The notes under the pieces: generated by a model
The model's input: the letters and a program-made list of their open reading frames with translations, nothing else
The model's database searches: none
Told to the model about the DNA's origin: nothing
Program-made: the position numbers and the translations under genes
Shown here: one piece after another, positions 9,360 to 20,142 of the stretch
Layout of the letters: every line of letters begins with the position of its first letter
Numbering within the stretch: position 1 is the stretch's first letter
Assembly (NCBI GenBank): GCA_900319525.1
Contig: ONOU01000003.1
Span: forward strand, 1 to 64,000
Direction of reading: 5' to 3'
Source of the DNA: an uncultured Prevotellaceae bacterium
Lineage (GTDB): Bacteria > Bacteroidota > Bacteroidia > Bacteroidales > Muribaculaceae
Length of the DNA stretch: 64,000 nucleotides

Positions 9360-9684
9360 GAAATTCGTGTAAAATAAGTTAAATAATGTTAAGTTTAAAT
9401 AATTTTCACGTGTGCGGAATCGCTTGAAAATGGGTGATTTAGCGGTATTGTTATGGAAAACAGGTAGTTAGAAACCGTGGTAGCGGTACATTATATAATA
9501 AATAAAAGAGGCAAAATGTTTGGCCATTAGGGAAAAAGTATGTAATTTTGCATCGCTTTTTTGCGCCGAAAGGCCCAGATTTGATATCTAACCGCTTGAT
9601 AGCGTGATAGATTAAGTGGCTGGCGGGGCAAGAAGCAAACTGAAAAATATTTGTCAAATTAATTAAAAACTAAACAAAACTAAG
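9360..9684 (+). promoter_or_regulatory. Promoter and leader of the ribosomal protein operon
   Basis: This is an AT-rich gap before rpsL. A perfect promoter is present: TTTG at 9519-9522, a 20-bp spacer, TAATTTTG at 9543-9550. Transcription should start at ~9556, giving a leader of about 130 nt. The length would allow autogenous control by a ribosomal protein, but I cannot identify a binding structure by eye. I see no gene in 9280-9684. Confidence 0.8.
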
Positions 9685-10065
9685 ATGCCTACTATTCAGC
9701 AATTAGTAAGAAAAGGCCGCACTGCTCTGGAATCCACCAGCAAATCGCCCGCTCTGGACGCATGTCCCCAGCGTCGCGGTGTGTGTGTTCGTGTTTACAC
9801 GACCACGCCTAAGAAGCCGAATTCGGCAATGCGCAAGGTTGCTCGTGTACGCCTGACCAACGGCAAGGAGGTTAACTCCTACATCCCTGGTGAGGGCCAC
9901 AACCTGCAGGAGCACTCGATCGTCATGGTACGCGGTGGTCGCGTTAAGGACCTTCCCGGTGTACGCTATCACATCATCCGTGGTACTCTCGACACCGCCG
10001 GTGTTGAAGGCCGCACCCAGCGCCGCAGCAAGTACGGTGCCAAGCGTCCCAAGAAGAAAAAGTAA
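9685..10065 (+). CDS. rpsL: 30S ribosomal protein S12
   Basis: 126 residues; decoding-centre protein of the small subunit. Conserved segments are [30 protein letters not shown] and [17 protein letters not shown]. The two lysines where streptomycin-resistance substitutions usually arise (in PKKPNSA and GGRVKDLP) are wild type. It is the first gene of the long translation operon, behind its own strong promoter. Confidence 0.98.
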   Translation: MPTIQQLVRKGRTALESTSKSPALDACPQRRGVCVRVYTTTPKKPNSAMRKVARVRLTNGKEVNSYIPGEGHNLQEHSIVMVRGGRVKDLPGVRYHIIRGTLDTAGVEGRTQRRSKYGAKRPKKKK

Positions 10066-10250
10066 TCACGCTTGACGCATCAAGGCCAAGACTTACTAAA
10101 ACAATTCAAAAAGTAAAATTAATTTCAAACTTAGTTTTCAGTTTTATTGGATTGATTCATTTGGTTGAGTAAACGCGCCGCAGCGGCGGGCGTTGAAGAA
10201 CAAAGCAAAAGACAACCAAGCAGACTTAAAACTACAACTGTGTTTAAAAA

Positions 10251-10727
10251 ATGAGAAAGGCTAAGCCAAAAAAAAGGATCATTCTGCCCGATCCTAAGTT
10301 CGGTGACGTTCGTGTAACGAAATTCGTCAACCACCTCATGTATGATGGTAAGAAGAACACCTCTTACCGTATCTTCTATAGCGCCCTGGAACTCGTGGGC
10401 AAGAAGATGGCTAGTGAAGAGAAGACCCCTCTCGAGATCTGGAAAGCCGCTCTGGAGAAGATCACTCCGCAAGTCGAGGTTAAGTCTCGTCGCGTGGGTG
10501 GCGCTACCTTCCAGGTGCCTACCGAAATTCGCCCCGACCGCAAAGAGTCGGTTTCAATGAAGAACATGATCATTTTCGCTCGCAAGCGTGGCGGCAAGAC
10601 TATGGCCGACAAGCTGGCTGCTGAAATCATGGACGCATATAACGAGCAGGGTGGCGCATTCAAGCGCAAGGAGGACATGCACCGCATGGCCGAGGCTAAC
10701 CGCGCATTTGCTCACTTCAGATTCTGA
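10251..10727 (+). CDS. rpsG: 30S ribosomal protein S7
   Basis: 158 residues; binds the 3' major domain of 16S rRNA and nucleates head assembly. It has the typical start [17 protein letters not shown], the [20 protein letters not shown] core and the C-terminal [11 protein letters not shown] 185-nt spacer separates it from rpsL. The spacer is AT-rich with one small GC hairpin (CGCCG CAG CGGCG) and could hold a regulatory site. Confidence 0.98.
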   Translation: MRKAKPKKRIILPDPKFGDVRVTKFVNHLMYDGKKNTSYRIFYSALELVGKKMASEEKTPLEIWKAALEKITPQVEVKSRRVGGATFQVPTEIRPDRKESVSMKNMIIFARKRGGKTMADKLAAEIMDAYNEQGGAFKRKEDMHRMAEANRAFAHFRF

Positions 10728-10750
10728 TTTAGCGACGACGTGAACTAGAC

Positions 10751-12877
10751 ATGGGCACCGACGCACAACTGAAATATACTCGCAACATCGGCATCATGGC
10801 ACACATCGATGCCGGCAAGACCACCACATCGGAGCGGATCTTGTACTACACGGGCCTTACCCACAAGATGGGCGAGGTTCATGAGGGTACCGCCACCATG
10901 GACTGGATGGAGCAGGAGCAGGAGAGGGGTATCACCATCACCAGCGCTGCTACCACCGCGTTCTGGAACTATGACGGCTCGAAGTACAAGATCAACCTGA
11001 TCGACACCCCGGGGCATGTGGACTTCACCGTAGAGGTGGAGCGCTCGCTGCGCGTGCTGGATGGCGCTATCGCCACCTTCTGCGCCGTGGGCGGAGTAGA
11101 GCCCCAGAGTGAGACCGTGTGGCGTCAGGCCGACAAGTATGAGGTGCCCCGTATCGCCTATGTTAACAAGATGGACCGTGTGGGCTGCAACTACCTCGAC
11201 GTGGTGCGCCAGATCCGCGAGGTCCTCGGGGCCAATCCTTGCCCCATTCAGTTGCCCATCGGAGCCGAAGAGAATTTCAAGGGTGTTGTTGACCTGGTCA
11301 CGATGAAGGCTCTCTACTGGCACGACGAGACTCTCGGTGCCGAGTATGAGGTTGCCGACATCCCCGCCGACATGGTTGACGAGGCTCGTGAATACCGCGA
11401 CAAGATGCTTGAGCAGCTCGCTGAGTTTGACGACGAGTTCATGACCAAGTACTTTGATGACCCCGAGTCGATCACCGTGGACGAGATCAAGAGCGGCCTG
11501 CGCAAGGCCACGCTCGACCGCAACATGGTTCCCGTGCTGTGCGGCAGCTCGTTCAAGAATAAGGGCGTTCAAACGCTGCTCGACGCCGTGTGCGCCTATC
11601 TGCCCAGCCCCTCTGACGCTGGCGAGGTGACAGGCACCGCAGTGAACGACCCCGAGAAGGTGATCTCGCGCAAGCCCCTGTTCGAGGAGCCCCTGTGCGC
11701 CCTGGTCTTCAAGATCGCTACCGACCCCTATGTGGGCCGCCTGGTGTTCTTCCGCGTGTATTCGGGACAGCTCGACGCCGGTAGCCAGATCTACAACGTG
11801 CGCACAGGCCACAAGGAGCGCATTTCGCGTCTGTTCCAGATGCACAGCAACCGTCAGAATCCCATGGAGGTGATCGGCTGTGGTGACATCGGTGCAGGAG
11901 TGGGCTTCAAGGATGTGCGCACCGGCGACACGCTGTGCAGCAGCGCCGACACCGCCATCGTGCTCGAGGCAATGGACTTTCCCGAGCCCGTGATCGGTAT
12001 CGCCGTTGAGCCCAAGACGCAGAACGACCTTGACCGCATGGCTGTGGGACTGGCAAAGCTTGCCGAGGAAGACCCCACCTTCCAGGTCGAGAGCAACGAG
12101 GAGACCGGCCAGACGATCATCCGTGGTATGGGTGAGTTGCATCTGGATATTATCCTCGACCGCCTGCGCCGTGAGTTCAAGGTGGAGTGCAACCAGGGTC
12201 GCCCCCAGGTTTCCTACAAGGAGGCCATCTCGCAGCCCGCAACCGTGCATGAGGTCTTCAAGAAGCAGACCGGCGGTCACGGCAAGTTTGCCGACATCGA
12301 GTGCCGCATCGAGCCCGTCGATGATGACTTTGACGGCACGTTGCAGTTTGTCAACGAGGTGAAGGGCGGTGACATCCCCAAGGAGTACATGCCCAGCATC
12401 GAGAAGGGCTTCAAGAGCGCCATGCGCAGCGGTGTCCTTGCCGGATTCCCAATGCAGAGCCTCAAGGTGACCGTCCTGGACGGCAGCTACCACCCCGTGG
12501 ACAGCGACAGCCTGAGCTTTGAGCTGTGTGCCATGCAGGCCTACCGCAGTGCCTGCCGCAAGGCGAGCCCCGTGCTGCTCGAGCCGATGATGAAGCTCGA
12601 GGTGGTTACCCCCGAGGAGAACATGGGTGATGTCATTGCCGACCTGAACAGGCGTCGCGCCATTGTCGAGGGTATGGAGAGCGCACGCAGTGGCGCCCGC
12701 ATCGTCAAGGCAAGCACCCCGCTGGCCGAGATGTTCGGATATGTCACCGCACTGCGCAACATCACCAGCGGACGCGCCACGAGCACCATGTCGTTCTCCC
12801 ACTTTGCCCCCGTGGCAAAACCCATCGCCGTCAAGGTGCTGAGTGAATGCCTGGGACACGTCGAATTATTGAAATAA
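10751..12877 (+). CDS. fusA: Translation elongation factor G
   Basis: 708 residues; translocase GTPase. G1 AHIDAGKTT, switch-region RGITITSA, G3 DTPGHVDF and G4 NKMDR are all intact. Domain IV ([23 protein letters not shown]) and domain V follow. The intact GTPase motifs and its place between rpsG and rpsJ mark it as the canonical EF-G. I recall that Bacteroides also carries an EF-G paralogue elsewhere. No tuf follows, as usual in this phylum. Confidence 0.97.
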   Translation: MGTDAQLKYTRNIGIMAHIDAGKTTTSERILYYTGLTHKMGEVHEGTATMDWMEQEQERGITITSAATTAFWNYDGSKYKINLIDTPGHVDFTVEVERSLRVLDGAIATFCAVGGVEPQSETVWRQADKYEVPRIAYVNKMDRVGCNYLDVVRQIREVLGANPCPIQLPIGAEENFKGVVDLVTMKALYWHDETLGAEYEVADIPADMVDEAREYRDKMLEQLAEFDDEFMTKYFDDPESITVDEIKSGLRKATLDRNMVPVLCGSSFKNKGVQTLLDAVCAYLPSPSDAGEVTGTAVNDPEKVISRKPLFEEPLCALVFKIATDPYVGRLVFFRVYSGQLDAGSQIYNVRTGHKERISRLFQMHSNRQNPMEVIGCGDIGAGVGFKDVRTGDTLCSSADTAIVLEAMDFPEPVIGIAVEPKTQNDLDRMAVGLAKLAEEDPTFQVESNEETGQTIIRGMGELHLDIILDRLRREFKVECNQGRPQVSYKEAISQPATVHEVFKKQTGGHGKFADIECRIEPVDDDFDGTLQFVNEVKGGDIPKEYMPSIEKGFKSAMRSGVLAGFPMQSLKVTVLDGSYHPVDSDSLSFELCAMQAYRSACRKASPVLLEPMMKLEVVTPEENMGDVIADLNRRRAIVEGMESARSGARIVKASTPLAEMFGYVTALRNITSGRATSTMSFSHFAPVAKPIAVKVLSECLGHVELLK

Positions 12878-12900
12878 TACATTACATTATTATAAATAAT

Positions 12901-13206
12901 ATGAGCCAGAAGATTAGAATTAAATTGAAAAGCTACGATCACAACTTGGTTGACAAGTCGGCCGAGAAGATCGTGCGCACAGTGAAGAGCACTGGCGCCG
13001 TGGTAAGCGGTCCTATCCCCCTGCCCACCCACAAGCGCATCTTCACCGTGAACCGTTCGACTTTTGTCAACAAGAAGTCTCGCGAACAGTTCCAGCTGGC
13101 ATCCTTCAAGCGTCTCATCGACATCTACAGCTCTACTGCTAAGACTGTGGACGCACTGATGAAGCTCGAGTTGCCCAGCGGTGTTGAGGTTGAGATCAAG
13201 GTGTAG
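12901..13206 (+). CDS. rpsJ: 30S ribosomal protein S10
   Basis: 101 residues; head protein of the 30S subunit. Conserved segments are [34 protein letters not shown] and the tRNA/tail region [16 protein letters not shown]. The open frame extends back into fusA to 12847, but ATG 12901 begins exactly at the conserved [13 protein letters not shown], so the upstream start is rejected. Confidence 0.97.
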   Translation: MSQKIRIKLKSYDHNLVDKSAEKIVRTVKSTGAVVSGPIPLPTHKRIFTVNRSTFVNKKSREQFQLASFKRLIDIYSSTAKTVDALMKLELPSGVEVEIKV

Positions 13207-13276
13207 TACAAGAGATTGAACAAGACGAGTTAAACAAACAGCATTAACAAACAGAATTTTTAAAATTTCAAGAGAA

Positions 13277-13854
13277 ATGCCAGGATTATTAGGAAAGAAA
13301 ATCGGAATGACATCCGTTTTCAGTGCCGACGGCAAGAACGTGCCGTGCACTGTTATCGAAGTAGGTCCTACGAGGCTTTGCAGCTGGGTTTTGTCGAGAA
13401 GAAGGACAAGCACACCACCAAGCCCATGGCAGGTCACTTCAACAAGGCTGGTGTGAAACCGCAAAGATTCTTGGCCGAGTTCAAAGGATTTAATGGCGAG
13501 CACAAGGCTGGTGACGAGTTCACCGTGGAGATGCTCAACGACGTTGAATTTGTTGATGTGATCGGCACAACCAAGGGTAAAGGCTTCCAGGGCGTCGTGA
13601 AGCGTCACGGCTTCGGCGGCGTGGGACAGACCACTCACGGTCAGGACGACCGTCAGCGCGCTCCCGGTTCCATCGGTGCCTGCTCCTATCCCGCCAAGGT
13701 TTTCAAGGGCATGCGTATGGCTGGCCAGATGGGCAACAAGCGCTGCACCGCTCAAAACCTGCAAGTGATTAAAGTATTGCCCGAGAACAATCTTCTCATG
13801 GTAAAAGGCTCAGTACCGGGCAGCAAAGGTTCAATCGTAATTATTGAAATGTAA
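13277..13854 (+). pseudogene. rplC: 50S ribosomal protein L3, reading frame broken by an apparent ~40-nt deletion
   Basis: L3 begins at ATG 13277 in one frame ([19 protein letters not shown]... to VIEVGP) and continues from ~13369 in another ([20 protein letters not shown]... to VIIEM). The jump is at 13366-13370. The expected segment between EVGP and YEALQLGF, about 13 residues in relatives as I remember them, is absent. Restoring frame needs 3n+1 extra bases. Adding 40 gives exactly 205 residues, the length I recall for Bacteroidetes L3. L3 is essential and no second copy is seen here, so an assembly error is the likeliest cause. The Gln-bearing [16 protein letters not shown] loop is intact. 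Confidence 0.9.
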
Positions 13855-13856
13855 TA

Positions 13857-14483
13857 ATGGAACTCGCAGTATATAACATCAAGGGTGAAGACACCGGTCG
13901 CAAGGTGACCCTTAACGATGAGATTTTCGCCATCGCCGAGCCTAACGAGCATGCCGTTTATCTCGATGTTAAGCAGTACCTCGCCAACAAGCGTCAAGGT
14001 ACCCACAAGGCAAAAGAGAGAAGTGAAATCGCTGGTTCGACCAAGAAGCTCGGTCGCCAGAAGGGTGGCGGCGGTGCCCGTCACGGTGACATCAAGTCTC
14101 CGCTGTTCCATGGTGGTGGTCGCGTGTTCGGTCCCCGTCCCCGCAACTACGGCTTCAAGCTGAACAAGAAGGTGAAGGCTCTGGCACGCCGCTCGGCGCT
14201 GACCTACAAGGCCCAGAACAACCAGATCATGGTCATCGAGGACATCAAGTTTGACGCTCCCAAGACCAAGGAATTTGTCAACATCACCCGCAACCTCAAG
14301 CTCGAGGGTCAGAAACTGTTGGTAGTCCTCGCAGGACAAGAGCCCAACCTGTACCTCTCGCTGCGCAACGTTCCCACCGCTAGCGTGGTAACCGCAAGTG
14401 ATATCAACACCTACCGCGTGCTTGACAACCGCATGATCCTCGTCACCGAGGGCTCGGTTGAGGCGCTCAACAACTTAAAGTAA
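13857..14483 (+). CDS. rplD: 50S ribosomal protein L4
   Basis: 208 residues; lines the peptide exit tunnel. It starts [17 protein letters not shown] and contains the conserved loop region [18 protein letters not shown] and [17 protein letters not shown], followed by the [21 protein letters not shown] C-terminal half. It starts 2 nt after the rplC stop codon. In E. coli L4 regulates its own operon; whether it does so here cannot be judged. Confidence 0.97.
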   Translation: MELAVYNIKGEDTGRKVTLNDEIFAIAEPNEHAVYLDVKQYLANKRQGTHKAKERSEIAGSTKKLGRQKGGGGARHGDIKSPLFHGGGRVFGPRPRNYGFKLNKKVKALARRSALTYKAQNNQIMVIEDIKFDAPKTKEFVNITRNLKLEGQKLLVVLAGQEPNLYLSLRNVPTASVVTASDINTYRVLDNRMILVTEGSVEALNNLK

Positions 14484-14499
14484 ACAAGGAGGACAGACA

Positions 14500-14793
14500 A
14501 TGGAGAACATTCAGATCATTCCCGTTGTGACCGAGAAGGCCAACGCTATTACCGAGAAGGGTAACCGCTACACATTCAAGGTGTCCCCCGACGCTAACAA
14601 GTACCAGATCAAGGACGCCGTCGAGAAGCTCTATGACGTCAAGGTCGTTGGCGTGAGCACCATGAACTATGGTGGCAAGAACAAGCAGCGCTATACCAAG
14701 AGCGGTATCATCAAGGGTCACACCGTAGCCTTCAAGAAGGCTGTCGTTACCCTTGCAGAAGGACAAACTATTGATTTCTATAGTAATTTATAA
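14500..14793 (+). CDS. rplW: 50S ribosomal protein L23
   Basis: 97 residues; sits at the exit-tunnel rim and is the docking site for trigger factor and SRP in other bacteria. Conserved features are IIPVVTEKANAITEKGNRYTF and the RYTKSGIIKGHTVAFKKAVVTL C-terminus. An AGGAGG Shine-Dalgarno sequence at 14487-14492, 7 nt before ATG, is unusually clear for this phylum. Confidence 0.97.
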   Translation: MENIQIIPVVTEKANAITEKGNRYTFKVSPDANKYQIKDAVEKLYDVKVVGVSTMNYGGKNKQRYTKSGIIKGHTVAFKKAVVTLAEGQTIDFYSNL

Positions 14794-14799
14794 TAAAAA

Positions 14800-15624
14800 A
14801 TGGCAGTAAGAAAATTAAAGCCCACAACACCGGGGCAAAGACACAAGATTATTGGTGTATTTGACGACATTACCAAGCGTACACCAGAAAAGTCTCTTAC
14901 GGTCGGTAAGCGCTCCACCGGCGGTCGCAACAACGAGGGTCACCTCACCGCCCGCTATCGTGGAGGCGGTCACAGGCGCAAACTCCGCCTGATCGACTTC
15001 AAGAGGAACAAAGACGGTGTGCCGGCAGTAGTCAAAGCCATCGAGTACGATCCCAACCGTTCGGCTCGCATTGCTCTGCTCTACTACGTAGACGGCTACA
15101 AAGCTTACATCATTGCTCCCAACGGACTCGAGGTGGGTGCAACGGTCGAGAGCGGTGAGAACGTGGCCCCCGAAGTGGGAAACGCGCTTCCACTGAGCAA
15201 AATTCCTGTTGGTACTTTAATTCACAACATCGAGTTGCGTCCCGGTCAGGGTGCCGCTATGGCACGTGCAGCCGGCACCTTCGCACAGCTCACCAGCCGC
15301 GAGGGTTCCTACGCAATCATCAAATTACCTTCGGGCGAGACACGCAAGGTCCTCGCTGCCTGCAAGGCTACCGTCGGTGTGGTAGGTAACAGTGACCACG
15401 CTCTGGAGCAGTCAGGTAAGGCCGGACGCTCACGCTGGCTCGGACGACGTCCCCACAACCGTGGTGTTGTCATGAACCCCGTTGATCACCCCATGGGTGG
15501 TGGTGAAGGCCGCCAGAGTGGTGGACATCCCCGTAACCGCAACGGTCTGTATGCTAAGGGCTTGAAGACCCGTGCGCCGAAGAAGCAGTCTTCGAAGTAC
15601 ATCATTGAAAGAAGAAAGAAGTAA
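14800..15624 (+). CDS. rplB: 50S ribosomal protein L2
   Basis: 274 residues; near the peptidyl transferase centre and needed for subunit joining. It has the conserved N-terminus [15 protein letters not shown], the RNA-binding core [19 protein letters not shown], and the C-terminal [15 protein letters not shown] loop with the important His. Start and end agree with the family. It lies 6 nt after rplW. Confidence 0.98.
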   Translation: MAVRKLKPTTPGQRHKIIGVFDDITKRTPEKSLTVGKRSTGGRNNEGHLTARYRGGGHRRKLRLIDFKRNKDGVPAVVKAIEYDPNRSARIALLYYVDGYKAYIIAPNGLEVGATVESGENVAPEVGNALPLSKIPVGTLIHNIELRPGQGAAMARAAGTFAQLTSREGSYAIIKLPSGETRKVLAACKATVGVVGNSDHALEQSGKAGRSRWLGRRPHNRGVVMNPVDHPMGGGEGRQSGGHPRNRNGLYAKGLKTRAPKKQSSKYIIERRKK

Positions 15625-15645
15625 TTTGATTAAATTCGATTAATT

Positions 15646-15915
15646 ATGAGTCGTTCACTTAAAAAAGGCCCTTACATCAGCGTGAAACTGGAGAAGAAGG
15701 TTGACGCCATGAACGAGAGTGGCAAGAAGAGTGTGATCAAGACCTGGTCGCGCGCATCGATGATTGCCCCCGAGTTTGTAGGACACACCTTCGCCGTTCA
15801 CAATGGCAACAAGTTTATTCCCGTGTATGTTACCGAGAACATGGTAGGACACAAGCTGGGCGAGTTCGCTCCCACACGCACCTTCCGTGGCCACAGCGGC
15901 AACAACAAGAAATAA
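15646..15915 (+). CDS. rpsS: 30S ribosomal protein S19
   Basis: 89 residues; forms a head complex with S13. It begins [19 protein letters not shown] and has the [25 protein letters not shown] core and [13 protein letters not shown]-terminus. It sits in the usual order between rplB and rplV. Confidence 0.98.
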   Translation: MSRSLKKGPYISVKLEKKVDAMNESGKKSVIKTWSRASMIAPEFVGHTFAVHNGNKFIPVYVTENMVGHKLGEFAPTRTFRGHSGNNKK

Positions 15916-15965
15916 TGGGCCCGGGATTATTTAACGTTTTCTAGAACAAAAAAGAATTAAATACA

Positions 15966-16373
15966 ATGGGTAAAAGAAAAAAAGAATCTGCAGACTTGAA
16001 GAAGGAAGCTCGCCGCAACGAGTCCTTCGCAAAGTTGCGCAACATTCCCAGCTCGCCTCGCAAGATGCGCCTCGTCGCCGACATGGTTCGCGGCAAGGAG
16101 GTCTTCAAGGCTCTTGGCCTCCTGCACTTCTCCAACAAGCAGGCTGCCACTGACGTCGAGAAGCTGCTCAAGTCGGCTATCAGCAACTGGGAACAGAAGA
16201 ATGGCAAGAAGGCCGAGAGCGGTGAGCTCTACATCAAGACCATCACGGTTGATGCAGCCCCCATGCTCAAGCGCCTGCGCCCGGCTCCTCAGGGCCGCGG
16301 CTACCGCATCCGCAAACGTTCCAACCACGTGACCATCTACGTGGACACTATTAACAACGAAAAAGACGCATAA
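15966..16373 (+). CDS. rplV: 50S ribosomal protein L22
   Basis: 135 residues; its beta-hairpin reaches into the exit tunnel. Signature segments are [19 protein letters not shown] and the hairpin/C-terminal part [20 protein letters not shown]. The N-terminus carries a lysine-rich extension ([19 protein letters not shown]) of the kind seen in Bacteroidetes. Confidence 0.97.
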   Translation: MGKRKKESADLKKEARRNESFAKLRNIPSSPRKMRLVADMVRGKEVFKALGLLHFSNKQAATDVEKLLKSAISNWEQKNGKKAESGELYIKTITVDAAPMLKRLRPAPQGRGYRIRKRSNHVTIYVDTINNEKDA

Positions 16374-16379
16374 AACGAA

Positions 16380-17126
16380 ATGGGACAGAAAGTTAATCCA
16401 ATCAGCAATCGTTTAGGCATCATCCGCGGTTGGGATTCCAACTGGTTTGGTGGCAGTAATTATGGAGATACACTGGTAGAGGATGACAAGATCCGCAAGT
16501 ATCTCAACGAGCGTCTTGCCAAGGCTAGTGTCGCACGCATCATCATCGAGCGCACGCTCAAGCTCGTGACCATCACCATCTGCACCGCACGCCCCGGTAT
16601 CATCATCGGTAAGCAGGGTGCCGACGTTGAGGCACTCAAGCAGGAGCTCATCAAGCTCACGAACAAGGACGTTCAGATCAACATCCACGAGGTTAAGCGC
16701 CCCGAGCTCGATGCACAGCTCGTCGCTGCTAACGTCGCTCACCAGATCGAGGGCAAGATCGCCTATCGCCGTGCCGTGAAGATGGCTATCGCCAGCACCA
16801 TGCGCATGGGTGCCGAGGGCATCAAGATCCAGGTCAAGGGTCGCTTGAACGGTGCCGAGATGCGCCGCAGCGAGATGTTCAAGGAAGGCCGTACGCCGCT
16901 GCACACCCTGCGTGCAGATATCGACTACGCTCTCGTGCCCGCGCACACCAAGGTTGGTGTCATCGGCGTGAAGGTGTGGATCTGCCGCGGTGAGGTCTAT
17001 GGCAAGCGTGACCTTGCTCCTAACTTTGCCAACAATGCCAGCGAGCGTCGCGGTGGCGGCGGTCGTGGTGGAGAGCGCGGCGAGCGTCGTGGTTTCCGCG
17101 GTGGCAAGAGAAACAACAATCGTTAA
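16380..17126 (+). CDS. rpsC: 30S ribosomal protein S3
   Basis: 248 residues; part of the mRNA entry channel. It starts [18 protein letters not shown], carries the KH-domain segment [16 protein letters not shown], and has the C-terminal half [18 protein letters not shown]. The last ~30 residues are a Gly/Arg-rich tail ([18 protein letters not shown]), probably disordered and RNA-binding. It lies 6 nt after rplV. Confidence 0.98.
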   Translation: MGQKVNPISNRLGIIRGWDSNWFGGSNYGDTLVEDDKIRKYLNERLAKASVARIIIERTLKLVTITICTARPGIIIGKQGADVEALKQELIKLTNKDVQINIHEVKRPELDAQLVAANVAHQIEGKIAYRRAVKMAIASTMRMGAEGIKIQVKGRLNGAEMRRSEMFKEGRTPLHTLRADIDYALVPAHTKVGVIGVKVWICRGEVYGKRDLAPNFANNASERRGGGGRGGERGERRGFRGGKRNNNR

Positions 17127-17177
17127 ACCCAGTCACAACCAGTAATTGAAGTGTGACTTTAAAAAACGAAATTTAAA

Positions 17178-17609
17178 ATGTTACAACCTAAAAGATTAAG
17201 ATACCGTCGTCCTAGTGATGGGCATCCTCGCCAGTACAGCAAGCGTGGTAACCAGCTCGCCTTCGGTTCCTTCGGAATCAAGACCCTGGAGAGCAAGTGG
17301 ATCACCGCTCGCCAAATCGAGGCCGCCCGTGTCGCCGTGACACGTTACATGCAGCGCCAGGGTCAGATCTGGCTCCGCATTTTCCCCGACAAGCCCTACA
17401 CGCGCAAGCCTGCCGACGTCCGCATGGGTAAAGGTAAAGGTGATGTCGCCGGTTACGTCGCTCCAGTTCACCCCGGTCGCATCCTCATCGAGGTTGACGG
17501 CGTGAGCTTTGATATCGCTAAGGAAGCACTGCGCCTGGCCGCTCAGAAGCTCCCCGTTGCTACTAAGTTTGTCGTTCGTCGCGACTATGATCCCACTCAA
17601 CTCGTTTAA
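17178..17609 (+). CDS. rplP: 50S ribosomal protein L16
   Basis: 143 residues; contacts the A-site tRNA elbow region. Conserved start [16 protein letters not shown]; core [40 protein letters not shown] and [15 protein letters not shown]. The order rpsC-rplP-rpmC-rpsQ is conserved. Confidence 0.98.
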   Translation: MLQPKRLRYRRPSDGHPRQYSKRGNQLAFGSFGIKTLESKWITARQIEAARVAVTRYMQRQGQIWLRIFPDKPYTRKPADVRMGKGKGDVAGYVAPVHPGRILIEVDGVSFDIAKEALRLAAQKLPVATKFVVRRDYDPTQLV

Positions 17610-17624
17610 TACATTGACCAGATT

Positions 17625-17822
17625 ATGAAAAAGGAAAATATCAAGGAACTGACCGATAAGGAATTGCAGGACCGCCTGGAACAGGTACAGAAGGAGTATG
17701 TGCAGGAGAAGATCCAGCACACCATTTCCCCGCTCGATAATCCGGCCAAGATTACGCTTGACAGGAAACTGATCGCACGCATCAAGACCGAGATCCGCGC
17801 TCGTGAACTCAAGAACAAATAA
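17625..17822 (+). CDS. rpmC: 50S ribosomal protein L29
   Basis: 65 residues; small helical protein near the tunnel exit. The pattern [20 protein letters not shown] and the C-terminal [18 protein letters not shown] are typical of L29. It lies 15 nt after rplP and 17 nt before rpsQ. Confidence 0.95.
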   Translation: MKKENIKELTDKELQDRLEQVQKEYVQEKIQHTISPLDNPAKITLDRKLIARIKTEIRARELKNK

Positions 17823-17839
17823 TCCCAACAACCAGTACA

Positions 17840-18100
17840 ATGGAACAGAAACGTAATTTAAGAAAAGAAAGAATTGGGGTTGTTTCCAGCAACAAGGGTG
17901 ACAAGACCATCACTGTGACCATCAAGTGGAAGGAGAAACACCCAATCTATGGCAAGTTTGTCAACAAGACAAAGAAGTACCACGCTCATGACGAGAACAA
18001 CGAGTGCAACATTGGCGACACCGTTCGCCTGATGGAGACCCGCCCGTTGAGCAAGACCAAGAGGTGGAGATTAGTTGAAATCATCGAAAAAGCCAAGTAA
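17840..18100 (+). CDS. rpsQ: 30S ribosomal protein S17
   Basis: 86 residues; primary 16S rRNA binder with an OB fold. Signature [20 protein letters not shown], then [39 protein letters not shown] and the C-terminal VEIIEKAK. Confidence 0.97.
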   Translation: MEQKRNLRKERIGVVSSNKGDKTITVTIKWKEKHPIYGKFVNKTKKYHAHDENNECNIGDTVRLMETRPLSKTKRWRLVEIIEKAK

Positions 18101-18109
18101 TTACAGATT

Positions 18110-18475
18110 ATGATACAGACTGAAAGTAGATTGACAGTTGCCGACAACAGCGGCGCCAAGGAAGTACTCTGCATCAAGGTGCTGGGTGGCTCAGGCCGTC
18201 GTTACGCTTCGGTAGGTGACATCATCGTGGTCACCGTCAAGAAGGCTATCCCCGCTTCAGAGGTGAAGAAGGGTACCGTTTCCAAGGCAGTCGTCGTACG
18301 CACCAGCAAGGAAATCCGCCGCCAGGACGGTTCCTACATCCGCTTTGACGACAATGCCTGTGTATTGCTCACTAATACCGGCGAGTTGCGCGGAACGCGC
18401 ATCTTCGGTCCCGTAGCCCGCGAGTTGCGCGCTACCAACATGAAGATCGTTTCGCTCGCTCCCGAGGTTCTTTAA
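18110..18475 (+). CDS. rplN: 50S ribosomal protein L14
   Basis: 121 residues; at the subunit interface. [40 protein letters not shown] and the C-terminal [13 protein letters not shown] block are diagnostic. It begins 9 nt after rpsQ. Confidence 0.98.
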   Translation: MIQTESRLTVADNSGAKEVLCIKVLGGSGRRYASVGDIIVVTVKKAIPASEVKKGTVSKAVVVRTSKEIRRQDGSYIRFDDNACVLLTNTGELRGTRIFGPVARELRATNMKIVSLAPEVL

Positions 18476-18504
18476 TCAATCTTTAAAATAGCAATAAACT
18501 ATAT

Positions 18505-18828
18505 ATGGCTACGTTAAAAATCAAGAAGGGTGACACCGTCTTTGTTATCGCTGGTAACAGCAAGGATAATAAGCCCCACCGCGTGCTGGAAATCCTGCCC
18601 GAGCAGGGTAAGGCTATTGTCGAGGGTGTCAACATCGTGTCCAAGAGCACGAAGCCCAATGCCAAAGCCCCCCAGGGTGGCATTATCAAGAAGGAAGCCC
18701 CCATCGACTTGAGCAACCTGGCTGTCGCTGACCCCAAGAGCGGCAAGCCCACCCGCGTTGGTTTCAGGTTTGATGAGAATGGCAAGAAAGTTCGTTATTC
18801 TAAAAAATCAGGAGAGGAGATCAAGTAA
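18505..18828 (+). CDS. rplX: 50S ribosomal protein L24
   Basis: 107 residues; early assembly protein. It has a KOW motif near the N-terminus ([19 protein letters not shown]) and the downstream [16 protein letters not shown] and KPTRVGFR segments. Its stop codon overlaps the rplE start by one base (TAATG), pointing to translational coupling. Confidence 0.97.
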   Translation: MATLKIKKGDTVFVIAGNSKDNKPHRVLEILPEQGKAIVEGVNIVSKSTKPNAKAPQGGIIKKEAPIDLSNLAVADPKSGKPTRVGFRFDENGKKVRYSKKSGEEIK

Positions 18829-19370
18829 TGAGTACCACGCTGAAGAAACAATATGACGAGAAGATTGCTCCCGCGTTGATGAAGCAATTCAACTACAGCA
18901 CCCCGATGCAGATCCCCCGCCTGGTGAAGATCGTCCTCAACGAGGGTTTGGGTGACGCTACCCAGGACAAGAAGATCATCGAGACCGCTATCAACGAGCT
19001 CACGGCAATCACTGGCCAGAAGGCCGTTCAGACCCTGTCGAAGAAGGATATCTCCAACTTCAAGGTTCGTAAGAGAATGCCCATCGGCGTGCGCGTGACC
19101 CTGCGTCGTGACCGCATGTACGAGTTCATGGAGCGTTTCATCCGCATCGCCCTGCCGCGTATCCGCGACTTCAAGGGTGTTAACGGCAAGCTCGACGGAC
19201 GCGGCAACTACACCGTCGGTGTTACCGAGCAGATCATCTTCCCCGAGATCAACATCGACAACGTGACCAAGATGACCGGTATGAACATCACCTTCGTCAC
19301 CACCGCCAAGACCGACGAGGAAGGCTACGCCCTGCTCAAGGAATTCGGAATCCCCTTTAACAACAAATAA
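18828..19370 (+). CDS. rplE: 50S ribosomal protein L5
   Basis: 180 residues; binds 5S rRNA in the central protuberance. Conserved [57 protein letters not shown] and the [11 protein letters not shown] segment. It starts in the TAATG overlap with rplX. Confidence 0.98.
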   Translation: MSTTLKKQYDEKIAPALMKQFNYSTPMQIPRLVKIVLNEGLGDATQDKKIIETAINELTAITGQKAVQTLSKKDISNFKVRKRMPIGVRVTLRRDRMYEFMERFIRIALPRIRDFKGVNGKLDGRGNYTVGVTEQIIFPEINIDNVTKMTGMNITFVTTAKTDEEGYALLKEFGIPFNNK

Positions 19371-19384
19371 TTGAGAGTTAAATT

Positions 19385-19654
19385 ATGGCAAAAGAATCAA
19401 TGAAAGCCCGCCAGGCCAAGCGTGAGCGCCTCGTCGCCAAGTACGCTGCCAAGCGCGCTCAGCTCAAGAAGGACGGTGACTATGAGGCACTGCAGAAGCT
19501 GCCCCGCAACGCATCTCCCGTGAGACTGCACAACATCTGCAAGATGTCCGGTCGCCCCAAGGGGTACATGCGTCAGTTCGGCATCTCCCGTATCAACTTC
19601 CGCGAGATGGCGTCTAACGGTCTCATCCCCGGCGTGCACAAGGCCAGCTGGTGA
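19385..19654 (+). CDS. rpsN: 30S ribosomal protein S14, zinc-free form
   Basis: 89 residues. The long form without CxxC pairs; only one Cys is present (NICKMSGRP), so it does not bind zinc. Family segments are [36 protein letters not shown] and [26 protein letters not shown] C-terminus. It is followed by an 86-nt spacer before rpsH. Confidence 0.97.
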   Translation: MAKESMKARQAKRERLVAKYAAKRAQLKKDGDYEALQKLPRNASPVRLHNICKMSGRPKGYMRQFGISRINFREMASNGLIPGVHKASW

Positions 19655-19740
19655 TTTCAACCACAACAATTCAATTAACAACAACACAAGTATTAAATAT
19701 TGTTCGACAACGTCGAATCAATTTAAAACAACTTACAATA

Positions 19741-20142
19741 ATGACAGATCCTATTGCAGATTATCTGACTAGATTGAGGAATGCGATCAAGGCACAGCAC
19801 CGTGTCGTTGAAATCCCTTCTTCCAAGCTCAAAAAGGAGATCACCAAGATCCTCTTCGACCAGGGCTACATCCTGAACTACAAGTTCGTCGAGGACGAGA
19901 ACTCTCCCCGTGGCACCATCAAGATCGCGCTCAAGTATGACAACGTGGACCACGTTAGCGCCATCAAGTGCCTCACACGCGTTTCAAGGCCCGGCCTGCG
20001 CCAGTACACTGGCTACAAGGACATGCCCCGCGTGCTCAATGGTTTAGGTATTGCCATCATCTCGACCTCCAAGGGCGTCATGACCAACAAGGAGGCCAAG
20101 AACCAGAAGATCGGTGGCGAAGTATTGTGTTACGTTTATTAA
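19741..20142 (+). CDS. rpsH: 30S ribosomal protein S8
   Basis: 133 residues; binds the 16S central domain and regulates the spc operon in E. coli. ATG 19741 begins the conserved MTDPIADYLTRLRNAIKAQ. The frame is open back to 19651 but the extra residues look like translated spacer. The C-terminus STSKGVMTNKEAKNQKIGGE is diagnostic. Confidence 0.97.
   Translation: MTDPIADYLTRLRNAIKAQHRVVEIPSSKLKKEITKILFDQGYILNYKFVEDENSPRGTIKIALKYDNVDHVSAIKCLTRVSRPGLRQYTGYKDMPRVLNGLGIAIISTSKGVMTNKEAKNQKIGGEVLCYVY

Noticed and set aside
10745..12859. A 704-codon open frame antisense to fusA
   Set aside because: It mirrors the strong codon bias of fusA; the + strand encodes intact EF-G with all motifs, and the antisense translation has no recognisable domain and no promoter or start context.
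10751..12877. EF-G as the GTPase-deficient paralogue known from Bacteroides
   Set aside because: All G motifs are intact and the gene is in the str position, so it is the canonical translocase.
13345..13400. Programmed frameshift in rplC
   Set aside because: There is no slippery heptamer, and conserved residues are missing rather than merely out of frame, so ribosomal frameshifting could not restore L3.
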